Positions 43,094-53,629 of a stretch of 64,000 nucleotides of DNA are shown here, in pieces. The notes below the pieces were generated by a model. The model did not search any database. It saw only the letters and a list, made by a program, of their open reading frames with translations, and was not told where the DNA came from. Positions within the stretch are counted from its first letter, which is position 1. The number at the start of each line of letters is the position of its first letter. The stretch is taken from contig NZ_LMJW01000003.1 in the NCBI RefSeq assembly GCF_001429505.1, positions 7,658 to 71,657 on the forward strand, read 5' to 3'. This DNA is from Allobosea sp. Root483D1. GTDB lineage: Bacteria; Pseudomonadota; Alphaproteobacteria; Rhizobiales; Beijerinckiaceae. A program made the translations under genes and the position numbers.

Positions 43094-43900
43094 TCAAGCC
43101 TTCCCCGTCGCTTGCGCCACGGCCTGCTTGGCCATCACGCCGATCAGATGGGCGCGATACTCGGCATCGGCGTGGATGTCGCCATTGATGCCCTTGGCCG
43201 TGTGCTTGAGACCGTCGAGCGATTTCGGCGCGAAGCGCGCCTTCAGCGCCGCCTCGGCTTCTGGCCAGCGGAAGACGCCGCCCTCGCCCGCCCCGGTGAC
43301 CGTGACGGCGATTTCGCTGCCACGCTTGGCGACGAAGACGCCGACCAACGCATAACGCGAGGCCGGATTGCGGAACTTGGCATAGCCGGCCTTGGAGGCG
43401 GCCGGGAACGAGATCTTGACGATGATCTCGCCCTCATCCAGCGCCGTCTCGTAGAGGCCGCTGAAGAACTCGGCGGCCAGGAGCTTGCGCTTGTTCGTCA
43501 CCACCGTAGCGCCGAGCGCCAGCAACGCCGCCGGATAGTCCGCCGCCGGGTCGTTGTTGGCGACCGAACCGCCGATCGTGCCGCGATGGCGCACATGCGG
43601 ATCGCCGATATGGCTGGCGAGGTAGGCGAGCGCCGGGATCGCTTCCTGCACCTCCGGCGAGGCTGCGACCTCGGCATGGGTCGTCATCGCGCCGATGACG
43701 AGATTGCGGCCCTTGCGGGCGATGCCCTTGAGGTCGGCGCAGGAGGAAAGGTCGACCAGCGCGCTGGGCGAGGCCAGGCGCTGCTTCATCGTCGGCAGCA
43801 GGGTGTGGCCACCGGCGAGCAGCTTGGCGTCCTCCTTCTTGGCGAGGAGGCTGGCGGCCTGTCGCGCGGTCGCCGGGCGGTGATAGGTGAAGGCGTACAT
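43094..43900 (-). CDS. CoxM-like FAD-binding subunit of molybdenum hydroxylase
   Basis: 268 aa, FAD-binding domain followed by CO_deh_flav_C-type domain. FAD motifs are LLAGGHTLLPTMKQR and GDPHVRHRGTIGGSVANNDPAADYPAALLALG. It carries electrons between the iron-sulfur subunit and the acceptor. Follows coxL with a 17-nt gap on the same strand. Confidence 0.93.
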   Translation of the reverse strand: MYAFTYHRPATARQAASLLAKKEDAKLLAGGHTLLPTMKQRLASPSALVDLSSCADLKGIARKGRNLVIGAMTTHAEVAASPEVQEAIPALAYLASHIGDPHVRHRGTIGGSVANNDPAADYPAALLALGATVVTNKRKLLAAEFFSGLYETALDEGEIIVKISFPAASKAGYAKFRNPASRYALVGVFVAKRGSEIAVTVTGAGEGGVFRWPEAEAALKARFAPKSLDGLKHTAKGINGDIHADAEYRAHLIGVMAKQAVAQATGKA

Positions 43901-43917
43901 CGTCTCGTCCTTTCAGA

Positions 43918-46281
43918 TCACTCGGCAGCCATGCGGCTGAGCGTTTTCTGCGCGGCGCGCCAGACGGCCTGCGGCGTCGCCGGCATGGCGATGTCCTCAT
44001 GGCCGAGCGCGTCGGTGATGGCATTGATGACCGCGGGCGGCGAGGCGATGGCGCCGGCCTCGCCGCAGCCCTTGATCCCCAGCGGGTTCGACGGGCACGG
44101 CGTCACCGTCATGCCGACCTCGAAGGATGGCAGGTCGTCGGCGCGCGGCATGCAGTAGTCCATGAAGCTCGCGGTCACGAGCTGGCCGTCGGCATTGTAG
44201 CGGGCGCCTTCGAGCAGCGCCTGGCCGACGCCCTGGGCGATGCCGCCATGGACCTGGCCCTCGACGATCATCGGATTGATGACATTGCCGAAATCGTCGA
44301 CCGCGGCCCAGCGCTCGATCCTGGTGATGCCAGTGTCGGGATCGATCTCGAGCTCGCAGATATGGACGCCGGCCGGGAAGGTGAAGTTGATCGGGTCGTA
44401 GAACGCCCCCTCCTTCAAGCCCGGCTCGAGGTCCTGGCCGTTGAACTTGTGCGCGACATAGGCCTGCAGCGCGCAGGAACCGAAATCGAGCGTCCGGTCG
44501 GTGCCCTTGACGGTGAAATTGCCGTCCTTGAAGTCGATATCGGCCTCGTCGGCCTCCAGCACATAGGCCGCGACCTTCTTGCCCTTGGCGATCACCTTGT
44601 CGATCGCCTTGAAGATCGCCGACATGCCGACGGCGCCCGAGCGTGAGCCATAGGTGCCCATGCCCATCTGCACCTTGTCGGTGTCGCCATGGATGATCGA
44701 GACGTTCTCCAGCGGCACGCCGAGTCGGTCGGAGACGAGCTGGGCGAAGGTCGTCTCATGGCCCTGGCCGTGGCTGTGCGAGCCGGTCAGCACCTCGACC
44801 GTGCCGATCGGATTGACCCGGACCTCGGCCGATTCCCACAGGCCTACGCCGGCGCCGAGCGAGCCGACCGCAGCTGACGGGGCAATGCCGCAAGCCTCGA
44901 TATAGGCGGAGAAGCCGATGCCGCGCAGCTTGCCGCTGCGGGCGGAATCGCGCCTGCGCTTCGGAAAGCCTTTGTAATCGATCATCTCCATCGCCTTCTT
45001 CAGCGATGCCCCGTAATTGCCGGTGTCGTACATCATGATCACCGGCGTCTGGTGCGGGAACTTCCGGATGAAGTTCTGCGTCCGGAACTTGGCCGGGTCC
45101 TTGCCGAGCTCACGCGCCGCGACCTCGACCAGGCGCTCGACCACGAAGGTCGCCTCGGGCCGCCCTGCCCCGCGATAGGCATCGACCGGGGCGGTATTGG
45201 TGTAGACCGCATCGACCTCGCAATAGATCGCCGGAATGTCGTACTGGCCCGACAGCAGCGGCGCGTAGAGATAGGTCGGCACCGAGGAGGAGAAGGTCGA
45301 GAGATAGGCGCCGAGATTGGCGGTGGTGTGCACCCGCATCGCCAGCATCTTGCCGTCGCCATCCATGGCGAGTTCGGCATGGGTGACATGGTCGCGGCCA
45401 TGCGCGTCGGAAAGGAAGGCCTCGGTCCGGTCCGAGTTCCATTTCACCGGCCGGCCGACCTTCTTCGCCGCCCAGACGCAAACCGTCTCCTCGGCATAGA
45501 TGAAGATCTTCGAGCCGAAGCCGCCGCCGACATCCGGCGCGATCACCCTGAGCTTGTTCTCCGGCGCGATGCCGATGAAAGCCGAGAGCACGAGCCGCGC
45601 CACATGCGGGTTCTGGCTGGTAGTGTAGAGCGTGAAGGCGCCCTCGCCCTGGTCGTAGTCGCCGACCGCGGCGCGCGGCTCCATCGGGTTCGGCACCAGC
45701 CGGTTATTGACGATGTCGAGCTTGGTGACGTGCTTGGCCGCCTTGAAGGCTGCCTCGGTCGCAGCCTTGTCGCCGAGATGCCAGTTGAACACCGTGTTGC
45801 CCGGCGCCTCGTCATGGACCTGCGTCTTCGCCTTGACCGCGCTCGCCGTGTCGACCACCGCCGGCAGCACGCCATAGTCGACGACGATCGCCTCGGCCGC
45901 GTCGCGCGCCTCAGCCAATGTCTCGGCGACGACGACCGCAATGTGGTCGCCGACATAGCGGACCTTGCCCTGGGCCAGCGCCGGATGCGGGCCGGCCTTC
46001 ATCGGCGAGCCGTCCTTGGAATGGATCATCCAGCCGCAGATCAGCCCACCGACCTTGTCGGCGGTAAGGTCGTCGCCGGTGAAGATGCCGAGCACGCCCG
46101 GCATCGCCGCGGCGGCCTTGGTGTCGATCGTCTTCAGCGTGGCATGCGCATGCGGCGAGCGCAGGAAATAGGCGTGGGCCTGGCCCGGCCGGTTGATGTC
46201 GTCGGTGTAGCGGCCCTGGCCGGTGATGAAGCGGTGATCTTCCTTGCGGCGGACGGGAGCGCCGATTCCGGTGGCGGACAT
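43918..46281 (-). CDS. CoxL-like form II molybdopterin large subunit
   Basis: 787 aa from the ATG at 46281. Xanthine dehydrogenase-family molybdopterin-binding subunit. The active-site loop reads AYRGAGR (about 367-373), the form II type, and not the form I AYXCSFR. Other motifs: [29 protein letters not shown] and [19 protein letters not shown]. Form II enzymes may use CO poorly or another carbonyl/aldehyde/purine-like substrate. Middle gene of the SLM trio, coded minus. Confidence 0.93.
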   Translation of the reverse strand: MSATGIGAPVRRKEDHRFITGQGRYTDDINRPGQAHAYFLRSPHAHATLKTIDTKAAAAMPGVLGIFTGDDLTADKVGGLICGWMIHSKDGSPMKAGPHPALAQGKVRYVGDHIAVVVAETLAEARDAAEAIVVDYGVLPAVVDTASAVKAKTQVHDEAPGNTVFNWHLGDKAATEAAFKAAKHVTKLDIVNNRLVPNPMEPRAAVGDYDQGEGAFTLYTTSQNPHVARLVLSAFIGIAPENKLRVIAPDVGGGFGSKIFIYAEETVCVWAAKKVGRPVKWNSDRTEAFLSDAHGRDHVTHAELAMDGDGKMLAMRVHTTANLGAYLSTFSSSVPTYLYAPLLSGQYDIPAIYCEVDAVYTNTAPVDAYRGAGRPEATFVVERLVEVAARELGKDPAKFRTQNFIRKFPHQTPVIMMYDTGNYGASLKKAMEMIDYKGFPKRRRDSARSGKLRGIGFSAYIEACGIAPSAAVGSLGAGVGLWESAEVRVNPIGTVEVLTGSHSHGQGHETTFAQLVSDRLGVPLENVSIIHGDTDKVQMGMGTYGSRSGAVGMSAIFKAIDKVIAKGKKVAAYVLEADEADIDFKDGNFTVKGTDRTLDFGSCALQAYVAHKFNGQDLEPGLKEGAFYDPINFTFPAGVHICELEIDPDTGITRIERWAAVDDFGNVINPMIVEGQVHGGIAQGVGQALLEGARYNADGQLVTASFMDYCMPRADDLPSFEVGMTVTPCPSNPLGIKGCGEAGAIASPPAVINAITDALGHEDIAMPATPQAVWRAAQKTLSRMAAE

Positions 46282-46380
46282 GGATTCCTCCTGGCGTGGC
46301 GCCTCTTGAGCGGGCGTTTGCAACGAATTTCGGGGATCACATCGTGCGTTTCGGCTCGCGCTAAGCGAACCGGGCAATGC

Positions 46381-46881
<501 letters not shown>

Positions 46882-47211
46882 GGGGCACTCCTCCGAAAGC
46901 CTGTTTTCAGATGCGCCCCACGACATCTCGACGGGACGCACGATCCGCTCGCCGGCCCACCAAGGGCCAGCGAAGAATTTCCTTGGAACAACTCGAAAAA
47001 GCAGTGTGGACCCGGGATTTTCTGTGGTCAAGCGGCACGCCATTCCGCAGGCGAGCCCATTTGGTGGCGTTTTTGCATGGTTTTGGACGGCCTGGCTTCG
47101 AACGCAGGAGCCCGGATATCGCAACCGACAGATGGGCCCTTTGCGGAATCTTAACCACGCAGGCTCAGCATCATCCGTCGGAATGACGATCTCCGATCGT
47201 TCCGCTCACGG
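46882..47211. other. Intergenic region between coxS and chemoreceptor gene
   Basis: 330 nt between divergent genes. It must hold the promoters of the coxSLM operon and of the chemoreceptor. No open frame here is convincing and no distinct operator is recognised. Confidence 0.5.
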
Positions 47212-48564
47212 ATGGCGCGGTTGGCCACGATCCTCGAACACGTTCAGCGTCGCTTGTTGGCGATCGGCTACGACGAACGCCAGCGTAAGCGCCTGCGCCG
47301 CTATCGTGGCATCGTCGAGCGCGTCATCGTCGATATCGTCGAACAGGATTTCGCGCGGGCCTTCTCGATCCATCCGATGCTGAAACTGGCGGTAGAGCCG
47401 GTCGCCGCCGAGCTTTTCGCGGCTGAAGCCAACCATTTCCGCCTGCTCTTCGACGGCGATTTCGACCAGAATTATTGCGACTCGCTCGAACGGCTGACCT
47501 TGCTGGAGCGGCACGGTCAGGTCGGCGCCCGCGCCCGCGCCTCGATCGCCTTCACCCTGTTCCGCATCTTCCTGGAGGAGAGCCGCACCCGGTTGCTCTT
47601 CTCGCGGCGCGACATCCCGCATGATCTCTTCATCATCGAGCGGGTGCTGACCTACGACGTCAACACCGCCATGTCGCTCGATCGCGAGTTCGAGGCGGCG
47701 GAAGCCCGCCGCCGCGGTGTCGCGCTCGACGAGGTCGCGGCGACGCTGACCTCGCGCATCGGCCAGCTCGACGGCGCAATCAGCAAGGCGGTCGACCTGT
47801 TCGTCGACACCGCCGGCGAAACCTCGGCCGCCAGCAGCTTCATCAAGGATCAGGTCGGCTCGGTTGCCCAGACCTCGCTGCTGGTGCGCGAGAAGGCGAT
47901 GCAGACCGCGGCCGCGACCGAGGAGATGTCGGCCAACATCGCCGAGATCGGCCAGCGTGCCCGCCAGAGCCTCGAGATCGCCAATCGCGCCGTCGCCGAC
48001 GCCCAGGCGATGGACGAGGCGATCACCCGCCTGCGCCACGTCACCAGCAGCATCGGCACCGTGGTCGGCATGATCGCCGACATCGCCGCGCAGACCAATC
48101 TGCTCGCCCTCAACGCCACCATCGAGGCGGCCCGCGCCGGCGAATCCGGCCGCGGCTTCGCCGTGGTCGCGGCCGAGGTGAAATCGCTGGCGACGCAGAC
48201 CGCCTCGGCCACGCAGGAGATCGCGGCGCAGATCGCCGAATTGTCTGCGAGCGCCGAGGCGTGCGGCGTCCGCGCCTCCTCGATCGGCGCGACGATCGGC
48301 GAGATCAAGGAGGATTCGGAGGCGATCTCGGATGCGGTCGCCCAGCAGAGCAGCGTCACCGGCGGCATCGCCCGGCACGCCGCCGAGGTCGCACACGGCT
48401 CGGACGTGGCGATCGAGAGCGCGACCCGCGTCAACGACAGCATCGGCAAGACCGAGAAGGCGCTGGAACGCGCGAATGCGGCGGCGGCCGACATCGCCCT
48501 CCAGGTCGGTGCGGCCGAGGCGACCGTCAGCGAAGCCTTGGCAGCGCTGCGCAAGGCCTCGTGA
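47212..48564 (+). CDS. Globin-coupled sensor chemoreceptor (soluble MCP)
   Basis: 450 aa. The N-terminal 165 residues follow the protoglobin pattern: [36 protein letters not shown] with His101 as likely haem ligand. The C-terminal methyl-accepting domain has the hairpin [33 protein letters not shown]. No membrane spans, so cytoplasmic, as in HemAT. Likely senses O2 or another gas, perhaps CO given the neighbours. Confidence 0.83.
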   Translation: MARLATILEHVQRRLLAIGYDERQRKRLRRYRGIVERVIVDIVEQDFARAFSIHPMLKLAVEPVAAELFAAEANHFRLLFDGDFDQNYCDSLERLTLLERHGQVGARARASIAFTLFRIFLEESRTRLLFSRRDIPHDLFIIERVLTYDVNTAMSLDREFEAAEARRRGVALDEVAATLTSRIGQLDGAISKAVDLFVDTAGETSAASSFIKDQVGSVAQTSLLVREKAMQTAAATEEMSANIAEIGQRARQSLEIANRAVADAQAMDEAITRLRHVTSSIGTVVGMIADIAAQTNLLALNATIEAARAGESGRGFAVVAAEVKSLATQTASATQEIAAQIAELSASAEACGVRASSIGATIGEIKEDSEAISDAVAQQSSVTGGIARHAAEVAHGSDVAIESATRVNDSIGKTEKALERANAAAADIALQVGAAEATVSEALAALRKAS

Positions 48565-48567
48565 GGC

Positions 48568-49020
48568 TCAGCCCTCGCTGACCGCCTTGGCGAAATTGGC
48601 GAAGAACTCGTCGGCCAGCTTCTTCGAGACCGAATCGATCAGGCGCGCGCCGAGCTGCATCAGCTTGCCGCCGACCTGCGCCTCGACCTCGTAGCGCAGC
48701 AGGGTCTGCCCGCCTTCCGCATCGCTGAGCATGACCTTGGCGCCGCCCTTGGCGAAGCCGGCGATGCCGCCCTCGCCCTCGCCGACGATGTGATAGCCGT
48801 TCGGCGGGTCGAGGTCCTGCAATTCGACCTTGCCCTTGAAGGTCGCCTTCACCGGGCCGAGCTTGACCTTCACTACTGCCGAAAAATGCGTGTCGTCATC
48901 CTTGGTGAGCTGCTCGCAGCCGGGAATGCAGGCCTTCAGCACCTCGGCGTCGTTGAGCTTCTCCCAGACCACCAGCTTGGCCGCGGGCAGCGTCACCTCG
49001 CCATTCATCGTCATTGCCAT
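48568..49020 (-). CDS. coxG: CoxG-like SRPBCC protein
   Basis: 150 aa. CoxG/SRPBCC fold: MNGEVTLPAAKLVVWEKLNDAEVLKACIPGCEQL, GPVKATFKGKVELQDLDPP and GARLIDSVSKKLADEFFANFAKAV. CoxG is thought to anchor the CODH complex at the membrane. ATG at 49020. Convergent with the MCP gene (3 nt apart) and separate from coxSLM. Confidence 0.9.
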   Translation of the reverse strand: MAMTMNGEVTLPAAKLVVWEKLNDAEVLKACIPGCEQLTKDDDTHFSAVVKVKLGPVKATFKGKVELQDLDPPNGYHIVGEGEGGIAGFAKGGAKVMLSDAEGGQTLLRYEVEAQVGGKLMQLGARLIDSVSKKLADEFFANFAKAVSEG

Positions 49021-49186
49021 GGTGTCGCTCCTCACGCTCTCGAAGCCACCGACATGTTGCAGCCGGCCCGGCCTCGGGTCTATCCAAGGTTCGCCTAATC
49101 CATGACCGGAAAGCACCGGCGGGCACAAGAGGACGAAGCTGGGATGTGGGTTGCAACGACCGCTCCGCAGGAAGGCGCATCCGGCC

Positions 49187-50557
49187 ATGGCTGATATCGG
49201 GCTCTATGGCGAACTCTTCGCCGACCGGGAGATGGCAGCCGTTCTCGACGAGCGTGCCGCGCTGCAGGGCATGCTCGATTTCGAGGCGGCGCTCGCCCGC
49301 GCCGAAGCCGAGGTCGGCGTCATCCCCGCCGCGGCGACCGACCTCATTGCCGCGCAATGCAAGGCCGAGCTCTACGACATCGCCGCGATCGGCAAGGCCG
49401 CGACGCTCGCCGGCAATCCGGCAATCCCGCTGGTCAAGGCGCTGACCGCCCGCGTCGCCGCCGTCGACGCCGAGGCGGCGAAGTGGGTGCATTACGGCGC
49501 GACCAGCCAGGACGTGATCGATTCAGGCCAGGCCCAGCAGTACCGGGCGGCCCAGGATCTGATCCTCGCGCGCTCGGCCGACCTCGCCCATGCGCTCGCG
49601 GCGCTCGCACGCGAGCACCGGCGCACGCCGATGATCGGCCGCACCTTCCTGCAGCATGCGGTGCCGATCTCTTTCGGGCTCAAGGCCGCCAACTGGCTGA
49701 GCCCGATCGTCTCCTTCCATGACGACTTCATGATCTGGGGAGAATCGGCCCATCAGCTCGGCGGCGCCGCCGGCAGCCTCGCCTCGCTCGGCGACAAGGC
49801 CGATGCGGTGTCGGAAGCCTTCGCCCGCACCATGCCCTCGATCGGCGCCGTGCGCGTGCCCTGGCACACCGAGCGCCGGCGCCCCGCCCGGATCGCGACC
49901 GAGCTCGGCCTGCTTCTCGGCCATCTCGGCAAGTTGGCCGGGGATATCGCGCTGATGGCACAGACCGAGATCGGCGAGCTCGCCGAGCCGGAAGCGCCCG
50001 GCAAGGGCGGCTCATCGGCGATGCCGCACAAGCGCAACCCGGTGCTGTGCACGCTGATCCTCACCGCGGCCAAGCGGGCACCAGGCTTGGTCGCAACCAT
50101 GCTCGCGGCGATGCCGCAGGAGCACGAGCGCGCCATGGGCGGCTGGCATGCCGAATGGCCGACGCTGCGCGAGCTCTTCCTGATCGCCGGCGGAGCCCTC
50201 AACCACGCGGTCGCGCTGGTCGAAGGACTCCAGGTCTTTCCGGAGCAGATGCAGTACAATCTCGATCTCACCAACGGGCTCGTCATGGCCGAGCGCGTCT
50301 CGCTCGCGCTGGCGCAGACGATCGGCCGCGGCGAGGCACATCATCTGCTCGAGGAAGCCAGCCGCGACTGCCTCGCCAGTGGCCGTCATCTCAGGGATGT
50401 CCTGGCCGACCATCCCAAGCTGGCCGGCAAGCTCTCCAACGATGACCTCGACGACCTCTTCGACCCCACGACCTATCGCGGCGCGACCGATGCCATCATC
50501 GACCGCATCCTCGTGCTCTACGAGGAGGAGCGGGAATACATGAGCGGCAATGCCTGA
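49187..50557 (+). CDS. pcaB: 3-carboxy-cis,cis-muconate cycloisomerase
   Basis: 456 aa, fumarase/aspartase superfamily. Signature GKGGSSAMPHKRNP (about residues 273-286), and HYGATSQDVIDSGQ and GRTFLQHAVPISFGLK as usual for PcaB. Converts 3-carboxymuconate to carboxymuconolactone in protocatechuate breakdown. Followed by pcaD and pcaC, in pathway order. ATG at 49187. Confidence 0.93.
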   Translation: MADIGLYGELFADREMAAVLDERAALQGMLDFEAALARAEAEVGVIPAAATDLIAAQCKAELYDIAAIGKAATLAGNPAIPLVKALTARVAAVDAEAAKWVHYGATSQDVIDSGQAQQYRAAQDLILARSADLAHALAALAREHRRTPMIGRTFLQHAVPISFGLKAANWLSPIVSFHDDFMIWGESAHQLGGAAGSLASLGDKADAVSEAFARTMPSIGAVRVPWHTERRRPARIATELGLLLGHLGKLAGDIALMAQTEIGELAEPEAPGKGGSSAMPHKRNPVLCTLILTAAKRAPGLVATMLAAMPQEHERAMGGWHAEWPTLRELFLIAGGALNHAVALVEGLQVFPEQMQYNLDLTNGLVMAERVSLALAQTIGRGEAHHLLEEASRDCLASGRHLRDVLADHPKLAGKLSNDDLDDLFDPTTYRGATDAIIDRILVLYEEEREYMSGNA

Positions 50558-50641
50558 GCTCTCCGCCGAACAGCCGTAGCGCGCAACGCAGACGCATTCC
50601 GCTTGCTGAACGCGGCGTTTCCACCGCCGGAGGAAATCACC

Positions 50642-51421
50642 ATGACGATGACGACGATCCGGGGCGAGCCGTTCCATGTCCAGGTCGACGGCGACGCGGG
50701 CGCCCCGGCGCTGCTGCTCTCGAACTCGCTCGGCACCAATCTCTCGATGTGGGATCCGCAGGTCGCCGAATGGACCAGACACTTCCGCGTCGTGCGCTAT
50801 GACAGCCGCGGCCATGGCCGCTCGACCGCGCCGGACACGCCCTATTCGATCGCCATGCTGGCCGACGACGCGCTCGCCATCCTCGACGCGCTCGGCATCG
50901 GGAAGGCGCATTGGTGCGGACTGTCCAAGGGCGGCATGGTCGGCCAATGGCTCGCCACCCATCATGGCGGGCGCTTCGACAAGGTCGTGCTCGCCAACAC
51001 CGGCGCCTATATGGGCCCGCCCGAAAACTGGGAGACACGCCTCCGCAATGTCCGCGAGAACGGCATGGCGGTGATGGTCCAGCCGACGCTGGAGCGCTGG
51101 TTCAGCCCGGCCTTCCGCGAGCGCGACACAGCGACGATCGCCAGGGTCAGCGAGATGCTCGCGACCACGCCGCCGCTCGGCTACGCCAATTGCTGCGCGG
51201 CGATCCGCGACATGGACCAGCGCGGCACGATCCAGGCGATCCGCAATCCCGTCCTCGTCATCATCGGCAAGGTCGATCCGGCGACGCCGCCGGAAGCAGG
51301 GCATTTCATCGCCGATACGGTGCCGGGCGCGCAGCGCGTCGAGCTCGATGCGGCGCACCTCTCCAACCTCGAGCAGCCGGCCGCCTTCACCAAAGCCGTG
51401 CTCGACTTCCTCAAGAGCTAG
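50642..51421 (+). CDS. pcaD: 3-oxoadipate enol-lactonase
   Basis: 259 aa alpha/beta hydrolase. Oxyanion region LLLSNSLGTNLSMWDPQ, nucleophile Ser95 in CGLSKGGM, and a catalytic His in AAHLSNLEQP. Opens the enol-lactone to 3-oxoadipate. Starts 84 nt after pcaB and ends 11 nt before pcaC. Confidence 0.93.
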   Translation: MTMTTIRGEPFHVQVDGDAGAPALLLSNSLGTNLSMWDPQVAEWTRHFRVVRYDSRGHGRSTAPDTPYSIAMLADDALAILDALGIGKAHWCGLSKGGMVGQWLATHHGGRFDKVVLANTGAYMGPPENWETRLRNVRENGMAVMVQPTLERWFSPAFRERDTATIARVSEMLATTPPLGYANCCAAIRDMDQRGTIQAIRNPVLVIIGKVDPATPPEAGHFIADTVPGAQRVELDAAHLSNLEQPAAFTKAVLDFLKS

Positions 51422-51432
51422 GAACCAACACG

Positions 51433-51828
51433 ATGGACGAGAAGAGCCGCTTTGACGCGGGCATGAAGACCCGCCGGGCCGTGCTTGGCGAGGCCTATGT
51501 CGACAAGGCCAGCGCAGAAATCAGCGATTTCACCAGCGACTGGCAGGAGTTCATCACCCGCACCGCCTGGAACGACATCTGGAACCGGCCCGGCCTGCTG
51601 CGACGCGAGCGCTCGATCATCGTGCTCTCGATCGCCGCCTCGCTCGGCGCCTGGGGCGAGTTCCGCATCCATGTCCGCGGCGCGCTGAACAACGGCCTCT
51701 CGCGCGACGAGATCAAGGAAGTGCTGATCCAGACGGCGGTCTATGCCGGCGTGCCGGCCGCCAATCACGCCTTCAAGGAAGCCTCGTCGGTCTTCGCCGA
51801 GATCGACGCGGAAGCCGGCAAGGGCTGA
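51433..51828 (+). CDS. pcaC: 4-carboxymuconolactone decarboxylase
   Basis: 131 aa, standard length. CMD-family features: KTRRAVLGEAYVDKA, FQEFITRTAW-like segment, RERSIIVLSIAASLGAWGEFRIHVRGALNNGLSRDEIKEVLIQTAVYAGVPAAN. Completes the upper beta-ketoadipate branch. pcaGH and pcaIJ are not in the window. Confidence 0.93.
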   Translation: MDEKSRFDAGMKTRRAVLGEAYVDKASAEISDFTSDWQEFITRTAWNDIWNRPGLLRRERSIIVLSIAASLGAWGEFRIHVRGALNNGLSRDEIKEVLIQTAVYAGVPAANHAFKEASSVFAEIDAEAGKG

Positions 51829-51845
51829 GATCAGGACTGGCTGGT

Positions 51846-52361
51846 TCAGAACCCGCCGAAACGCCGGTTGCGGTAGACCAGTCCCGGTCCGGAGCCGCCG
51901 CCGCCAATCGCGACGACCTGGCCGATCAGGATGCGATGGGTCGTGACCCGGTGCACCGCGGCGACACGGCAGTCGAAGCTGGCGAGCGCGCTCGCCAGAA
52001 CCGGCGCGCCGGTCGACAGCTCGCCCCATTCACCGACGGCGAAGCGGTCCTCCCCCTTCAGGCCGCGCCGGCCCGAGAACACCGTGGCGAGCTCGTGATC
52101 GGCAGCCCCCAGCGTGTTCACGCAGAAGATGCCGCTCTCCTCGATCGCCGCGAGCGTCCGGCTGGCGGCCTCGATGCAGACGAGCACGGTCGGAGGCGAG
52201 ACCGAGACCGAGCTGACGGCGGTCGCCGTCAGCCCCGAACGGCCGGTCGGCCCCAGGGTGGTCACGATATGAGTGGCGCTCGCGACCTGCGCCATCGCCT
52301 CGCGGAAGGCGTGCGCATCGGGAAGCGCAGCGCGTAAGGCGGCATCGACCATGCTGTTCAT
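51846..52361 (-). CDS. Flavin reductase-family protein
   Basis: 171 aa, FMN-binding split barrel. Signature AMAQVASATHIVTTLGPTGRSGLTATAVSSVSVSPPTVLVCI, and FCVNTLGAADHELATVFSG. Typically supplies reduced flavin to a monooxygenase; no partner monooxygenase is next to it. Downstream of the GntR gene on the same strand; GATATATCA at 52466-52474 may be the shared operator. Confidence 0.87.
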   Translation of the reverse strand: MNSMVDAALRAALPDAHAFREAMAQVASATHIVTTLGPTGRSGLTATAVSSVSVSPPTVLVCIEAASRTLAAIEESGIFCVNTLGAADHELATVFSGRRGLKGEDRFAVGEWGELSTGAPVLASALASFDCRVAAVHRVTTHRILIGQVVAIGGGGSGPGLVYRNRRFGGF

Positions 52362-52465
52362 CGCCCAACTCTGCGCGAGAATACTGCCTTTATCTAGGCG
52401 CGCAGCGGTAAAAGGCGAGTTGCGTCAATTCACGACGCGCGGGCCATTTTCCAGTGCAAGGTTAA

Positions 52466-52474
52466 GATATATCA
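52466..52474. promoter_or_regulatory. Possible GntR operator near flavin reductase
   Basis: GATATATCA, containing the palindrome GATATATC. It matches nine of ten bases of TGATATATCA at 53222-53231 in the GntR/cupin control region. Located between the GntR stop and the flavin reductase start. Confidence 0.4.
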
Positions 52475-52497
52475 CTTAAACGACCGAGCCGCCCGGC

Positions 52498-53184
52498 TCA
52501 TTCGCGCCGCAGCGCCGCCAGAAGCCCTGCGCGCAGATGCTGCATCAGCGCATCGCTCGCCTCGGCAGCGTCGCCCGGCTCGCCCGCGACCAGGGCTTGC
52601 GCCAGGATCACATGGTGGTGCGCGGCCGGCACGAGGTCGATCTGCCGGTCGAAGAAGTACCAGGCCCGGCGGATCAGCGCCTGCAGCGGCTCGACGGCGC
52701 GGCTCGCATAGGGGCTGCGTGCCGCCGCCGCGACCAATGCGTCGAGCTCCTTGTCGAAGCGCATATAGGCGTTGACGTCGTCCGCCTGAGCCGCCTCGCG
52801 CATCGCCCGTGCCCTGGCGAGGATGGCGCTGCGCTCGCTTGGCCCGGCGCGCTTCGCCGCCTCGGTTGCGACCAGGCGCTCCAGCACCTCGCGGGCGTCG
52901 AGCGCCGCCATCACGTCGATCGCGTCGATGGCGGTGACGGCGACGCCCTTGCGCGGCAGGATCTCGACCAGCCCCTGCTGCGCCAGACGGATCAGCGCCT
53001 CGCGCACCGGCGTGCGGCCGACGCCGACGAGCTCGATCATCTGCGCCTCGGTCAGCACCGCGCCCGGCCGCAGGGACAGGGTCACGATCGCCTCCTCGAG
53101 GCGGCGATAGGCCAGATCGGACAGACTGGCGGAGGCGCGAGCGCCGACGGCACCTTCGGCGGAAACGTTGGCATCCTCGGTCAT
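52498..53184 (-). CDS. GntR-family (FadR-type) transcriptional regulator
   Basis: 228 aa from ATG at 53184. Winged helix: LAYRRLEEAIVTLSLRPGAVLTEAQMIELVGVGRTPVREALIRLAQQGLVEILPRKG. FCD ligand domain follows (about residues 95-215), with Asp and His residues typical for metal binding. Divergent from the cupin-dadA pair. It likely controls these and the flavin reductase. Confidence 0.9.
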   Translation of the reverse strand: MTEDANVSAEGAVGARASASLSDLAYRRLEEAIVTLSLRPGAVLTEAQMIELVGVGRTPVREALIRLAQQGLVEILPRKGVAVTAIDAIDVMAALDAREVLERLVATEAAKRAGPSERSAILARARAMREAAQADDVNAYMRFDKELDALVAAAARSPYASRAVEPLQALIRRAWYFFDRQIDLVPAAHHHVILAQALVAGEPGDAAEASDALMQHLRAGLLAALRRE

Positions 53185-53221
53185 GGGCGGCACCAGCGAT
53201 GCTTGACGCTTCGGATACCAT

Positions 53222-53231
53222 TGATATATCA
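53222..53231. promoter_or_regulatory. Palindromic site between GntR and cupin genes
   Basis: TGATATATCA, a perfect 10-bp palindrome, lies in the 118-nt divergent region. Likely GntR operator; a near copy lies at 52465-52474. Confidence 0.55.
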
Positions 53232-53302
53232 GAACTTTCAACGAGACCACAAGGCGGGTGTGCCAGCCGCGCAAGCCGGAAATCCCGCGCATGGAGGCCG
53301 AC

Positions 53303-53629
53303 ATGGCGTTCGCCTGCACGATCCCCGCTGTCGCCACGCTCCAGCAGGACGACGACACGGTCAGGATCACGCGCTGGGATTTCGAGCCGGGCGCGGTGAC
53401 AGGCTGGCACAGCCATGGCTGGCCCTATTTCGTGATCATGCTGGTCGCCGGCACCTTGCGCATCCATGACGGCGCCAAGGAGACCGACGTGCCGCTGGCA
53501 CAGGGCCAGGCCTATATGCGCCAGGCCGGCATCCAGCACGACGTGATGAACGGCTCGCCCCACCCGGTCGCCTTCGTCGAGATCGAGGTGAAGCAGCCCG
53601 CGGCCCTCAAGCTCCTGCCCACCACATGA
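53303..53629 (+). CDS. Cupin-domain protein
   Basis: 108 aa. Start at the ATG preceded by GGAGG. Cupin fold: RITRWDFEPGAVTGWHSHGWPYFVIMLVAGTLRIHDG with metal-ligand His in WHSH, and second motif MRQAGIQHDVMNGSPHPVAFVEIE. Its ATGA overlaps the next gene. Could adjust a product of the neighbouring oxidase; substrate unknown. Confidence 0.85.
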   Translation: MAFACTIPAVATLQQDDDTVRITRWDFEPGAVTGWHSHGWPYFVIMLVAGTLRIHDGAKETDVPLAQGQAYMRQAGIQHDVMNGSPHPVAFVEIEVKQPAALKLLPTT

